From Ectocarpus siliculosus (Eukaryota > Sar > Phaeophyceae > Ectocarpales > Ectocarpaceae): a stretch of 64,000 bases of DNA. Each line of letters starts with the position of its first letter. The stretch's first letter is position 1. The notes beneath the pieces were generated by a model. It saw only the letters and a list, made by a program, of their open reading frames with translations, was not told the origin of the DNA and ran no database searches. The stretch covers positions 1 through 64,000 of the forward strand of contig FN648471.1 of the NCBI GenBank assembly GCA_000310025.1, in the 5' to 3' direction. Both the position numbers and the translations under genes were made by a program. Positions 49,216 through 60,113 of the stretch are shown one piece after another.

Positions 49216-52200
49216 ATGAACAGCGGACGCGCCGGTCGGGCTGCTGGCGCCCCCTTAGCCCTCGGGGTAAGGCTGGCGGTGCTCGTGCTTCTCCTGTGCT
49301 CGTGTGGACCACCTGTCGCGACGGGCCAGGCGGAGAGTCTCGACATTGAACAGGTATGTTTTTCGCGTCCAGTGTGACACCGCTGCTGCTGTATCCGACA
49401 TCTGGCTCTTGCAGTCGACACTGCTGTCGTTGCAGCCGAAACGACAGAGGTGAAATGCTCTCTCGGCCTCCCCATATATGAGGCAACCGCATCCCATCCG
49501 AGTATACACGTGTGCGGGTCAGCAGGGGTTGAAGGTGCAACCCAAAAACTTGTCAGGGTTTATTTTGATCGCTACTGCTGTGTCATACTCCATAAAGTAC
49601 AAGCAAACAATTTAGGGCAGCTACAAGTACATAGACCTGATGTTTCCTTTTTTTCTTTCTTTGAAGTTCTTCGTGTATTTTAAAGTTTTCAAGTTTAAAT
49701 TGGAGCGGGCGACGCTTCTCTCCCATTGGAGCGCTAATTTGTTTCGTGTTTCGGCGGCAGTCGGCTGCAGTGACAGGCAGGTAAGGTGAGGGTTACCATT
49801 TCCTTCTGCTGTTGCACAGGCGACGATAGCTGCTTACTTGTGGAATCATGTCAGGCTTTGAGATTTTATCCCGCTTGCTTGGGGCGCGCTGAGGTACAGC
49901 AGTCGACTGCCGCCGAAACACGAAACAAAATAACGCTCCAACGGGAGAGTAGGACATGTAGTTCAGTTTTTGGGCACATATACGTCCTGCAGGGATTGTA
50001 GGTGTACCTCTCCGGGTTGTGTACCCTTTTCTTGCAAAGCTTGCGTGTGCTTTCGATCTTCTGGTGGCTCTAGCATCTTCGTGACCACGGACCGAATCTT
50101 CGCTAGATTTTGGGATTAGCAACTGACACGAGTTGAATGTGAAGAAAACAACAACAACGACAACTGGGAGCAGGCGGGTTGCATCTTTGCCGCAGAGAGA
50201 TGCACGACGAGGGTCATTAAGCAGCCAAGGTACACATGATTCGTGATTGAGCCGACAGTCGCTCTCTTCACACCCAACGGCAGCCACAGGCCGGCGTTTG
50301 TTCGCCGCCATACCCTGACGAAACCAATATGTTACATTCTGTAACACATGCTTACAGCAGTTGTATGCATGGGCTAGTAGTATGCACGGTGCAAGCAATG
50401 AGTCGGGACGTTGCTAACACATGCTACATACGTGTTGCACCCATGAGTTGGGAGGCGTTCCTTGCTTCTTGTTTCTTGACCCACGGTTATGTGATGATGT
50501 CTGGCCAAGGCTCATGGCCACCTCTCTAAACCTTCTCAGGCGCTGGTTGTCGTCGCTTTTGTTGGTCGTCAGGTCGGGCTGTCGTGCAGCTCCGTTCGTT
50601 GTGCAGAAGCAGCATTCAAGTTATTTCAGATCACCCGCATCCACAGCAGCGTTAGCACATGCCCGTTCTCGTGCTCGCGACGACTAAATAGAGGACAAGA
50701 CAGCAGTGAATTCTTAGCAAGACAGAGGAGGGATGAAACGTAGTTGTTTCCTGGCCTACCCAGCGGTGCGTACTAGTCCCAGCCCTCTTGCGAGGAACAA
50801 GCCGAAAAATCTTGGGAGCGGCTACACATGGTGTGGTCCTCGTGTCTTGACGTGAAAATATAAACGTCTGCCGAAACGCCGGAATGAGTTTATTCTCGAC
50901 ACTAACCTCACGGAAATGTAGACGTTAGAAGGCGCCTTGCGCTCGCTCGTTTCGCGCCAGCCGCTCTCTCGTTAATATCTCTCTCATCCCCCCTCCCTCT
51001 CCTTCTGCGTCTCTGTTATCTCACCGATACGGCACCGGAGCACCCAAAAGCTACGAAGCACAATCGTGCCGCCATCTGATGTTTTCACCTTTTGCACTAT
51101 CTCTACCCTCTCCGTCTTGCCTTCCTCTCCCCCCATACAAATGGCTCTGGAACGAAAAAAAGATTGCACAGAGGGATCTGTACGCCGTGTTGGAACTAGA
51201 GCCAGGAGCGGCGGCGTTCGATGTGAAGGCGGCGTATAGGAAGCTCGCGAAGAAGTGGCACCCCGACAAAAATCCAGACGACACTCAGGTGCGTGTAGTG
51301 GTGCTACTGCTGTACGTTAGCTGTACGTTAGTGGTGGTGAAGAGGGATTCTTATGTTCCTGCTGTGGGTACGTTTGGCACAAGTTTTTAAAAACAACACG
51401 TGCGGCGAAAAGTGGCCACCCGCGCTGTTCGTACGTTTGGCATAAGTTTAAAGAAAAACACGTGCGACGAAACGCGGCCACCCGTAAGTAACTGTGTAGA
51501 GTAAAATACGATATGCATACCACCAGCACGCATGATGGCCCTCGTGTATGCACACGGAAGGGACGCATGGCGCCGTTTTCCAAGCGAGCATGGGAAAATG
51601 GCATCCAGCTGAGCCACCCGCACAGCTGCACCGCGAACGACTGCGGGCTCGCTCGGAGGGAGGAGGGACGGACGCGCAACGAATCGTGGGAGAAAAGAGG
51701 GTTTGTTTCCCGCATTGCCTACGTATGCAGCGGCAGTATGAGGCGGCTCGCCTGCACACCTCCGTTCGAAATTGGACCGCGGGCGGGTTTGTCGCTCCTC
51801 TATGAAACGCAAAGCGCGAGCGAGAGTAGAGGAGACAGACAACCGCGTGATTTCACCCGAAAACCAAGGGAAGTGGTACATGAGTGTGCGGGTGCGTCAT
51901 CAAGCATGTGTGCTTTTTTTCGTCAAGCCAACCACCCGCCCTACCTGTTACCCCGCATGTATTCGCCCCCCTGGATGTCATATAGACCGCGCAGAGCAAG
52001 TTTGCCGAGATCGCGGAAGCCTACGAAGTCCTGAGCGACGACTCCTCGAGGCAGCTCTACGACCACGCGCGTCGCGTTCGAGCGGCCCACGAACATGCCA
52101 ACAGCGACCACAACCGCGAACACTCGGGGGGGCGCGGACGGGGCGGCGGCGGCGGCGGCGCCGGGGTCTGGGAAATGGATCCGGAGTGGTTCTACGCTGA

Positions 52201-52879
52201 CGGGGGTGATTGGGACGGCTTTGGCAGCTCGTTCGGTGGCGGTGCGGCGTTCGGTGGCGCCCCGTACGGCGGTGGCTGGGGCGGGGCGGGCGGGGGCGGG
52301 GCGTTTGAGTTCCGCGCTCGCGACCCGATGGAGCTGTTCGAGGTGGGCAAGGGGAGCGTCGTTTGGTTGATTGTTTTGTAAGGTATTAATGTGGGGAAAT
52401 GTTTTTGGACGTGACAAAACTCTTAGGTTGCTCCCATGGTAGGTGGAGTTTGTTCGCTGCTACAATACTGCTGCCGCCGCTCTTCTCCGCTGCCTGTTGT
52501 CGCTTTCAAGACCAAGGCGTCGAGAATTCGCGTTCCAGCCTCACGCGTGCGATGGTTGTTGGCCGTTGCCTAGAGCAGAAGAGTACGATCAAGAGCGTTT
52601 AGTTCGACCCGTTCAGGTACCCGCAGCCACACGACGCCCTGTACCGCCGTCGCGTCTCTTCGGAGCGGCTGAACAAGCCCTTAGCTGCATTGTCCACGGC
52701 GGTTTCGCGTGAATCGCAGGCACTGTTCGGCGCGGGTTCCTTCGAAGGACCAGATAACGACTACTATTACGCGCAAGACGCTTACGACTACCACCACCAG
52801 CAACAGCAACAGCAGCAGCAGCAACAGCAGCAGCAGCAGTATCAGCAGCAGCAGCAGTATCAGCACCAGCAGCACCAGT

Positions 52880-52922
<43 letters not shown>

Positions 52923-55900
52923 GCAGGAGGGAATGTCGTGGGGCGGGCAAGACTTCGAGCAGTACCAGGACTACGAAGATGGAGGTGTGGTGTTTCTTTC
53001 GTGCTGCTGCTGCTGCTCTTTTTAGGTACCAAGTGCGAACGACATTCGCACGCGCGTTTTTTTTTTATTGTTTTCGCCAGAAATACATACGAACAGCAAC
53101 ATGAGACGGCCTACCTACTGCCTTCCTTTCCGCTGTCGGGTTGCTCGTAGACCTTGATCTTCACAAGTCATGTATCGGCCATGCTCTACCTCTCTGTCTA
53201 ACGCCGTCGCCGGCAAGGCTCTTTCTTGTGATTTTATTTTCTCCGGGATACAAGAGTTTAGGGGTTAGTGTGCGGATATCGAGCGAACTCTCACTACCGT
53301 AGCCCTGCGAGCCTTCGTATCCGGGCACAGAGGGCTTGGCGACCGCCCGCGGTCGGCACGAGATTGCATGCATCTCTAGGGTACCCAGAAGGTTTTCCGA
53401 TTGACTGCGTGGTCACTGGTAGAGCGGGACAGGTGTATGTGCAGTCGTTGGTGCTTCGTGCCCGTTGAAAACTGTGTGCCCATCCTGTCAAATGTTCCCG
53501 GGTGATGAGAGAGAGGGGGGGGGCTATTTTAGTGTGTTGAACAAGAGAAAGAGGGAGGCTTGCACTTACTTACCCTTGGCTCACGAGCGCTTCAGGGGCG
53601 CGTACATGTGTGTTTGTGTGTATGGTGGTGTGTACTCCGAAGTGGACTATGTATCGGAGGGAGCGGGTGAAGCGAGCAAAGAGAGTACGCAGCAGATGAG
53701 CAGCAACACGTTTCGGCACGCCGCTGCTCCCCTGCGGGCGAGCTATCGTTCAACCAATGTAGCCTTGCCCATCTACTTGGTACCAGTACCAATGCGGCGG
53801 CGTTCCTCCGGCAGCTGTTGGAAGCCCGCGCATGTTGGGTTCGGGGACAAGTTTCAATCGCGGCTAGATGGGTCAAACTGAATGCGAAACAAATTATCAT
53901 CGCTCAGCACGCCGGAAGCCCGCAAGGGAAAACAACACCATGTGCACCCCCACCACCACCCCCCCAAGCACTACTACGGCATGCGCGATCACGGCTACAC
54001 ACGCCGCCCTTGCCTTCCCCCCTCAGGCCAAATGTTCCGGCGTGTGATCACCACGGTCATGTACGGGGATGGGTCTTCGCGGTCCACGGCCCAGGACTTC
54101 CTGTTCGACAAGTCGCTCGACGCCTGGTTCGAAGAAACCGGGCCCTTCGACTACTACGGGCCAGGGGTGGCCCCCGTCGGGGAGCGCGGCTTCGGCCACG
54201 GGAACGGGCGCGGCAACACGCCAGTGGGTGAGCGAGCGCTTGGCGGGGGGGGGGGAGTTGCACCCTCTCTCGCGTTCATGGAAGGGGGAGCTTGGGTTGG
54301 CTCGGAGGAGATGAGGAGAGGATGCAAGCAGCAAGTGGTTGGTTGGGACGCTCGTCGGTGTGGTCGGTTGTTTTCTTCGTTGAGACCTCGCTTTGCTGGC
54401 TGCTTGCAGATGTGTACGGCGCTTGCCGCCTCCGTTTTGGCCTGAACGGAAACCTGTTGGGGTGTGCTCCTGCTGCTCTTGTGCCTTCGCAGCGGCGGTT
54501 ACGGTAGAGACCGCCTCTATTATCCTTGTGGCAGCCGGGTGTGTCTTGAAGACGAACGTGTTTAGTTTGCCGCTTGCTCGGACCGGCAGAAGGCACGATG
54601 TGCCCGAGACCAAATGTGTACAGTATCCTCTGCCGTTGGAGCTCGAATGACTTTGGCTTCTCTTGTGTTGTGCTGATCGCAATTACTTTACCCTGCAAGC
54701 ATTGATGTGGCTCCCTCTTTCTGTAAGCAAACGTGGGAGCTATCCAGGTCGGTGCCTTGTGCCACGCCCCCTGCGTACCACGCCATGTATCATCCTCTGT
54801 GTGTTGTAATATTGCGTGTGGACTACTGCTGTGGTACAAGTTTATTTGGCTCCATCATCGCAAACGACCCTAAAGGCGAACTTGCTTTTGGCTTCTTCCC
54901 TCCCCTCTTCACGCTCCTCTCTTTTTCCTTTGCCTCTGGGGGCGGACCTGAAAAAAAAAATAACATAAAAAAATAAAAAACGAAATGAGAAGACAACGTC
55001 CTGCGCATGAACGAGTTCCTCCGGGTGGGGCACAGCATCGCCTCTGTCGACCGCAAGTTCACCGCAGTCTTGGAGAGCGACTGCAACCTGGTGGTCTACC
55101 ATTTGAGAGGAGGGGGGAAGAAGGTCAAGGTGCGTGCTTGGTTGGCTACAGCAGCTGGTGTTTGGCGTATGTAGGCACTACCACGAGGCGGGCTTGTTGT
55201 TGAACGTAGTGTTGTGTCGGGCTTGGTGTAGATGTAGAGTCTATGGAGATGGGGGGGGGGGGCGTGCTCTTATGTTTTGCATGCCTTAGCGGTTAGACCA
55301 TTGACCACGCGTCTTCGAGAGGACGGAGCATTGTTCCCACAGGACCGATCACCGATGGCCAATCGTTCCTTCCTACTTTGCCAAAGGTGGCTCAAAAATG
55401 TCTTCCCTAGTCTGTCTATCCTAACGATATCCCTTCCCGCCTTTTCAAACCACTTGCTACTCCCCAGTACAGCTACCGTCCTCTCCTCTCTATTCCATGC
55501 CTCAAACATCTCCCTGTACGTCCCTTGTATTTTTCCCAGCTCAGTCATGTACACTTCCCTCTCCTTATTGTACAGCCGACATTCCGCGACTACATGAACA
55601 CGGTCTTCGCATTCGAAGCCGTAATCACATTTGAACTTGTCGTCTTCGTCGTCTACCGTCCTATGTCTTCGTCGACGTTCGCGAAGGCCTATGTCCCCGG
55701 TCCTGAATTTTACCTTAAGCTTTGTCCCTGCATCCATTGGTCCATGCAGGTAGTCCTTGAACCCTATCCCTTCTTTCAACATTCCGTACACTTCTAGACC
55801 CTCCTTATCCTTGGTTTCTTTCCTTAGATTCTGTTTTTCTCTCTCGGCACAAGCAACATATATCTTCTCCTTGAACCCCTGTAGACCCTTCGTTTCCAGC

Positions 55901-58900
55901 GTTTCATCTTCGTCGATGTCTAACCCCTTCCATACGTCCTCTACAACCGTGACCCATTTCGTGGGTTGTCTACCCCTCTTTTTGTTTGCCCACTTCGCCT
56001 CCCATACTATTCTCGGCAACCTCTCCTCTCCCATCCCGCACATGCGATACTGCCATGTCAGCTTCCTTGCGTCTCTTCCCGACCGTAGGGATTGGATCCC
56101 CAATTCTGCCCTGACGGCTGCATCACTTGTGCGCTTGGAGCATCCTAGGATGATTTTCGCTGCTTTCATCTGCGCCGCCTGGAGTTTTTTCACTGCCTCT
56201 TATTTCCTTCCCATCCTTCTCCGGCGTACTCTAGCGGCGGTACGATTACGCTCTTCAAAACCGTCAATTTGATGCGTGTATCGAGGTGCCGGTTTGCGAG
56301 TATTGGGCGCAGCTTCCCTGCTCGTGCTTTGCCCTTTTCCGCTACCTTGGACATGTGTGCATTCCACGAACAGTCTTTTGCGATCTCTACTCCGAGGTAT
56401 GTGTACTGGTCCACTACTGCAATCTCCTCGATCCCCCACTTCCATCTATGTTCTACTGGTTCCTCCCTGACCTCGTTGCATACCACGACGGCACTCTTCT
56501 TAACGTTGGCAGACAATCTCCACTTACCAGTAAACTTCTTCGCCGCGTCAATTTGTAGTTGCAGTCCCTCAGGGGTGTCCGACATACCAACAAAATCATC
56601 CGCAAACAGCATTCCTGACACCGAAGTTTCCGTGTCCCCTACTTTTACTCCCTTCCGGACTGCCTCTACGACTTCCAACAGATCGTTGATGAACACCTGG
56701 AACAATGTTGGGGACAGCGTGCAACCTTGTGGGACCCCCTGCTCAATGTCGAAGAATTTAGACAGTTCTCCGTCTAGCATGGCCGCGCTTTTTCGTACAC
56801 TCTGTCATCTTCTTCATCACTCTCCACATTTTCCCCTTGATCCCGTACTTGGACTATTGTATCCACAGCCCATATCTCCATACGGTATCGTATGCCTTTT
56901 TCACGTCCAGGAAGAAGCAGTACGTCGGCTTTCCCGCCCTCTTTCTACCTTGGATGATTCTCCCTACCGTGAATGCGTGGTCTACGCACCCACTCTTCTT
57001 TCGGAAACCTGCCTGGCCCTCACTAATGCTACGTTCCTTCTCCAATACTCCCACTATCCTATCGTTCAGCAGCTTACGAAACACTTTTCATACTGTGTTC
57101 AACAGTGTGATACCCCTGTAGTTTCCTGGGTCAGTCTTGTCTCCTTTCTTAAACAAGTTCACAACCACTCCTTCCCTCCATCTACATGGCGCATACTCGT
57201 TTTTCCACACCCAGTTGTACAGTAGTACCATCAGCTGGGTCATCCCCTTACCCCCAAACTTCATGAACTCGTTGACTATCCCATCCGCCCCTGCTGCTTT
57301 GTGGCACTGCAGCTTGTTCACACACGCCTCAAACCTCGTCCTCAGTGAAATCCTTTTTCAGTTCTACGTTCCCAACGTCTGCCTTCGATGTCTCTTCTTC
57401 TTTCTGGGCCCATGCGTCCACCTCCTTCTTCAACACTTGGTCAAAAGCTTCATTCTCCGAAGGCACTTCAAGTCTCTTGTATTATAGTGTCCTGCTAGAA
57501 CTTCCGTTTGATGGGGGGGGAGACGGTATTCAAATCTTATTCACGCTACGCTCGCGGTTGTGAGCAAGACGCGCCTTGATCTGCCGCACACGCACCCACG
57601 ACTTTTATGGCCGCCCCTCTTCATCTTTGACACCGTACTCCTCTGTGGCTGTGTGTTGCCATCTAACTCATGTCATGTGTTCTAGACGTCGATGTACCTC
57701 TTTTGGCGTGTTTTCTGGAGGCACCAGACGGGGGCTTCACGCAAGAGGAAACCCACACAGGATGATGCTTTTTTTTTATTTCTCCGCGTTCTTCTTGTGG
57801 TGATTGCCTTTCACCTTTTTTCGTGAGAAGGGTTAGGATTTTTGCCGTTTTGTGTCGCTCGTGGCCCGTGAAACGTCGATGTTCCCCCTGTTGCTCGATG
57901 GAGCTACCTACCAATCGGATCATCCCTGTCTTGACGTTCCGAACGATGCGCCAGTTCGTTCTCCCGTTACCCCCGAGGGGGGCGTTCATTTCGCCGCCGA
58001 TTTTCCTGTTCTTGCGTGCCATATATGGTGAGCGGTTGTTTGTCTCTCTCGACTCTTGGGGCCGTGTACATGATTTTTGACGCGGCCGACCTGGGGTCGT
58101 AAACGGACGGGGAACGAACGACTTCATACTCTTGAGCAGGTGTGGGAGACCTCGTCGTTCTCTTCGGAGGGCCGGTGCTTCGTGGCTATCCAGGACAACG
58201 GCATGCTGGTCGTCATGGCCGGGAACGATCCGAGCGCACCCGGGAACGTTCTTTGGAGCAACAACCAAGCGGTGCGTGTTCTTCGTCGTATCTTCCTTCA
58301 GTTTTTTTGTTCTACGTTTGTCGTTGTCACCCGGTATGTGGCACTCTCGTCTGTTCTGCGTTTTGTGCATGCTTGTGCGTGATTGGTTCCTTGGGATCGT
58401 TGGGGATTGTCACCACTGCCCCGCGATCGTGACTTATTGTTTTCATTTGCCGTCGCCCCCCCCTTTCGTTGCGCACAACTTCGCACTCTCTCCCTCTACT
58501 CTTATCTCCCCGCTCCTATTCCTCCCAACACTCGAATTTTGTTAATCCTGCAAATCCGTTTCAACCCCCAACGTTGTCGGTGTTGATACATATGGCGAGG
58601 CTGTAGCATGCGTGCCGCTCTGCTAAACAATACACCAAAAACTGCAGCACTGTCAACACCACCTCCCTGCACTTAACTCTACCCCCGCCCCCCCCGATAC
58701 GCGCCCTTTTTTTGATGAAGCAGCACGTGGGTTGGTTCAGGCAGAACTCCTTCCACGCCGCGGTTCTCCCGAGCGGCAACTTGGTAGTATCTCAAGGGGA
58801 TTCGCCTATGCACTCGGCCGCTCGGCGCTGCGTCTGGGGGGCGTTCGGGTGTCCGGGTGACGGGGGCGTGATGGAGTGGAAGCTGGTGTGGATGTCGTTC

Positions 58901-59935
58901 AGGACCAAGGCTGGCGACATCTGGTGCAAGGTCCGTTTCTCGCTTCGATGAGCTCTCTTGAAATCTGTCGTGCTTGCGCTTGTTCTCGGAAGGATGCTCA
59001 ATCAATCAGCAGATTGTGGTACTGCTGATTTTTTCTCTTCGTTGTTTGTGCGCGCCGTGATGCTCTTGCGATGTCGTTCTTTCATTTTTTGTGTTTTGAT
59101 TTGGTGTGTGTCCAATATAGCATCCCCCCCTCCCCTGTTCTACCGTGACGTTGACCCTGTTTTCTACCGCGCCACTTCTTGTGCCGTGGGCGTCGTTACA
59201 ATTACAAGTACCAGGTATAACTTTAAGGCCGCCCTAAAGAGCTAGGGCTTGACGCCGACCTGCGAAGTGTCCTGGGTTTTGAGGCTGTTGACGAACGGAA
59301 TGATGTGTGCCGTAGACACCAAAGTGGGAGCTAATCATGGATGGGGCAACAACACCGGCAGTACCCGATAGATACCATAGCTGCTGACGATGTGTCTTGC
59401 CGGCCCGGCACACAATCAACTCCGACACGGCAGAGCGTGAGTGCATGCGTTCATGCGAACAAGGGGTGTCGCACACCAGAATATCGCCCCCCTCCCCCAT
59501 TTGTTTTGATGCTCTGTGTGCCGTACGTGGGTTATCGATCCCGCTGCACCGAGGTCAAGGGCGGCGGGCATCCAAACCCTTCTCTTGTACTCGATCGCCG
59601 CGGGGAATTATCAAGGGGCGCCGCCGTGGGTAAAACCGACTTCGCTTTCACAGAATCACATGGTCGGGCACCAACCCCTAGTGCTGTGCAGGTTGCGGTT
59701 GTCCCTCCTTACCCTCTTTCCTCGCCACCTCTCGTAACTGCCAGGTGAAGGGATGCGACGGCGACGGAGCGGGAGAGTACTCTTACTACAGCGACAGCGG
59801 AGACAACCCTGGCGGTAACGGGACCCGCGATTCTTCTTCTTGGAAGCGGCAATCAGGCGGCGGCGGCGGTGCCGGTGTCGACGGTGGTGCGTTTGACCCT
59901 TGGGCCGCCGGCCGTGGCGGTGGAAGGGAAGACGA

Positions 59936-59969
<34 letters not shown>

Positions 59970-60113
59970 ATCAGCCACCTGCTGACGCAACCCGGCGCCG
60001 CCATCAAGAAGGCGGCCGGGCGAGGGGTCGCGTGGTTGACGGAAGCGCTCGCGAAGATCAAGTCGGCGGCAGAAGACAGCGCTTATGCGGCCTCGCGCCC
60101 TCGCCACTGGTAG
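49216..60113 (+). CDS. Secretory J-domain protein fused to bulb-type lectin
   Basis: Predicted co-chaperone that stimulates an Hsp70 (BiP if in the ER lumen) and may bind mannose glycans. Exons: 49216-49353, 51172-51288, 51995-52342, 52603-52984, 54027-54227, 54993-55129, 58140-58271, 58721-58930, 59745-60113; all phases agree, 677 residues. Residues 1-42 are a signal peptide (VRLAVLVLLLCSC core). The J-domain spans 47-115: RDLYAVLELEPGA, HPD at 76-78, FAEIAEAYEVLSD. Then come Gly/Phe-rich sequence, a polyglutamine tract at about 268-312 and MFRRVITTVMYGDGSSRSTA. Bulb-lectin repeats: VLRMNEFLRVGHSIAS with FTAVLESDCNLVVYH (close to QxDxNxVxY), then AIQDNGMLVVMAGNDP with NVLWSN, then AAVLPSGNLVVSQGD. 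Only the first sugar site is near-canonical. The C-terminus is Gly-rich and ends RPRHW, with no KDEL. Two separate genes remain possible, but phase continuity across the 54227/54993 junction favours one. Confidence 0.75.
52795..52925 (+). repeat. CAG/CAA repeat coding polyglutamine
   Basis: Mixed CAG/CAA codons with interspersed TAT and CAC (Tyr, His) in exon 4 of the J-domain/lectin gene. The mixture of CAG and CAA and the regular Q-Y spacing make it a likely length-variable tract under protein-level constraint. Confidence 0.9.
55268..57487 (-). mobile_element. 5'-truncated LINE in a lectin-gene intron
   Basis: Reverse transcriptase pieces on the minus strand, antisense to the host gene. 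In order: AAGADGIVNEFMKFGGKG and REGVVVNLFKKGDKTDPGNY (57321-57088), QAGFRKKSGCVDHAF and motif A FFLDVKKAYDTVWR (57084-56854), motif B EQGVPQGCTLSPTLFQVFI and motif C GMLFADDFVGMS (56780-56190), and a C-terminal part with CDYGFECEDRVHVVAEC, a zinc-knuckle-like pattern (56193-55270). The endonuclease is absent, so the copy is 5'-truncated at about 57.49 kb. Three or more frame changes interrupt it. Its motifs differ clearly from the 27.5-kb LINE, so it belongs to another clade. It lies wholly within the 55130-58139 intron. Confidence 0.88.

Noticed and set aside
51079-51288. An independent start for the J-domain protein at 51079
   Set aside because: The ATG-led extension is a pyrimidine-tract translation; splicing from the signal-peptide exon to 51172 fits phase and gives the usual J-domain boundary.
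56269-57225. A 318-codon open frame on the plus strand
   Set aside because: It is the complement of LINE reverse-transcriptase coding.
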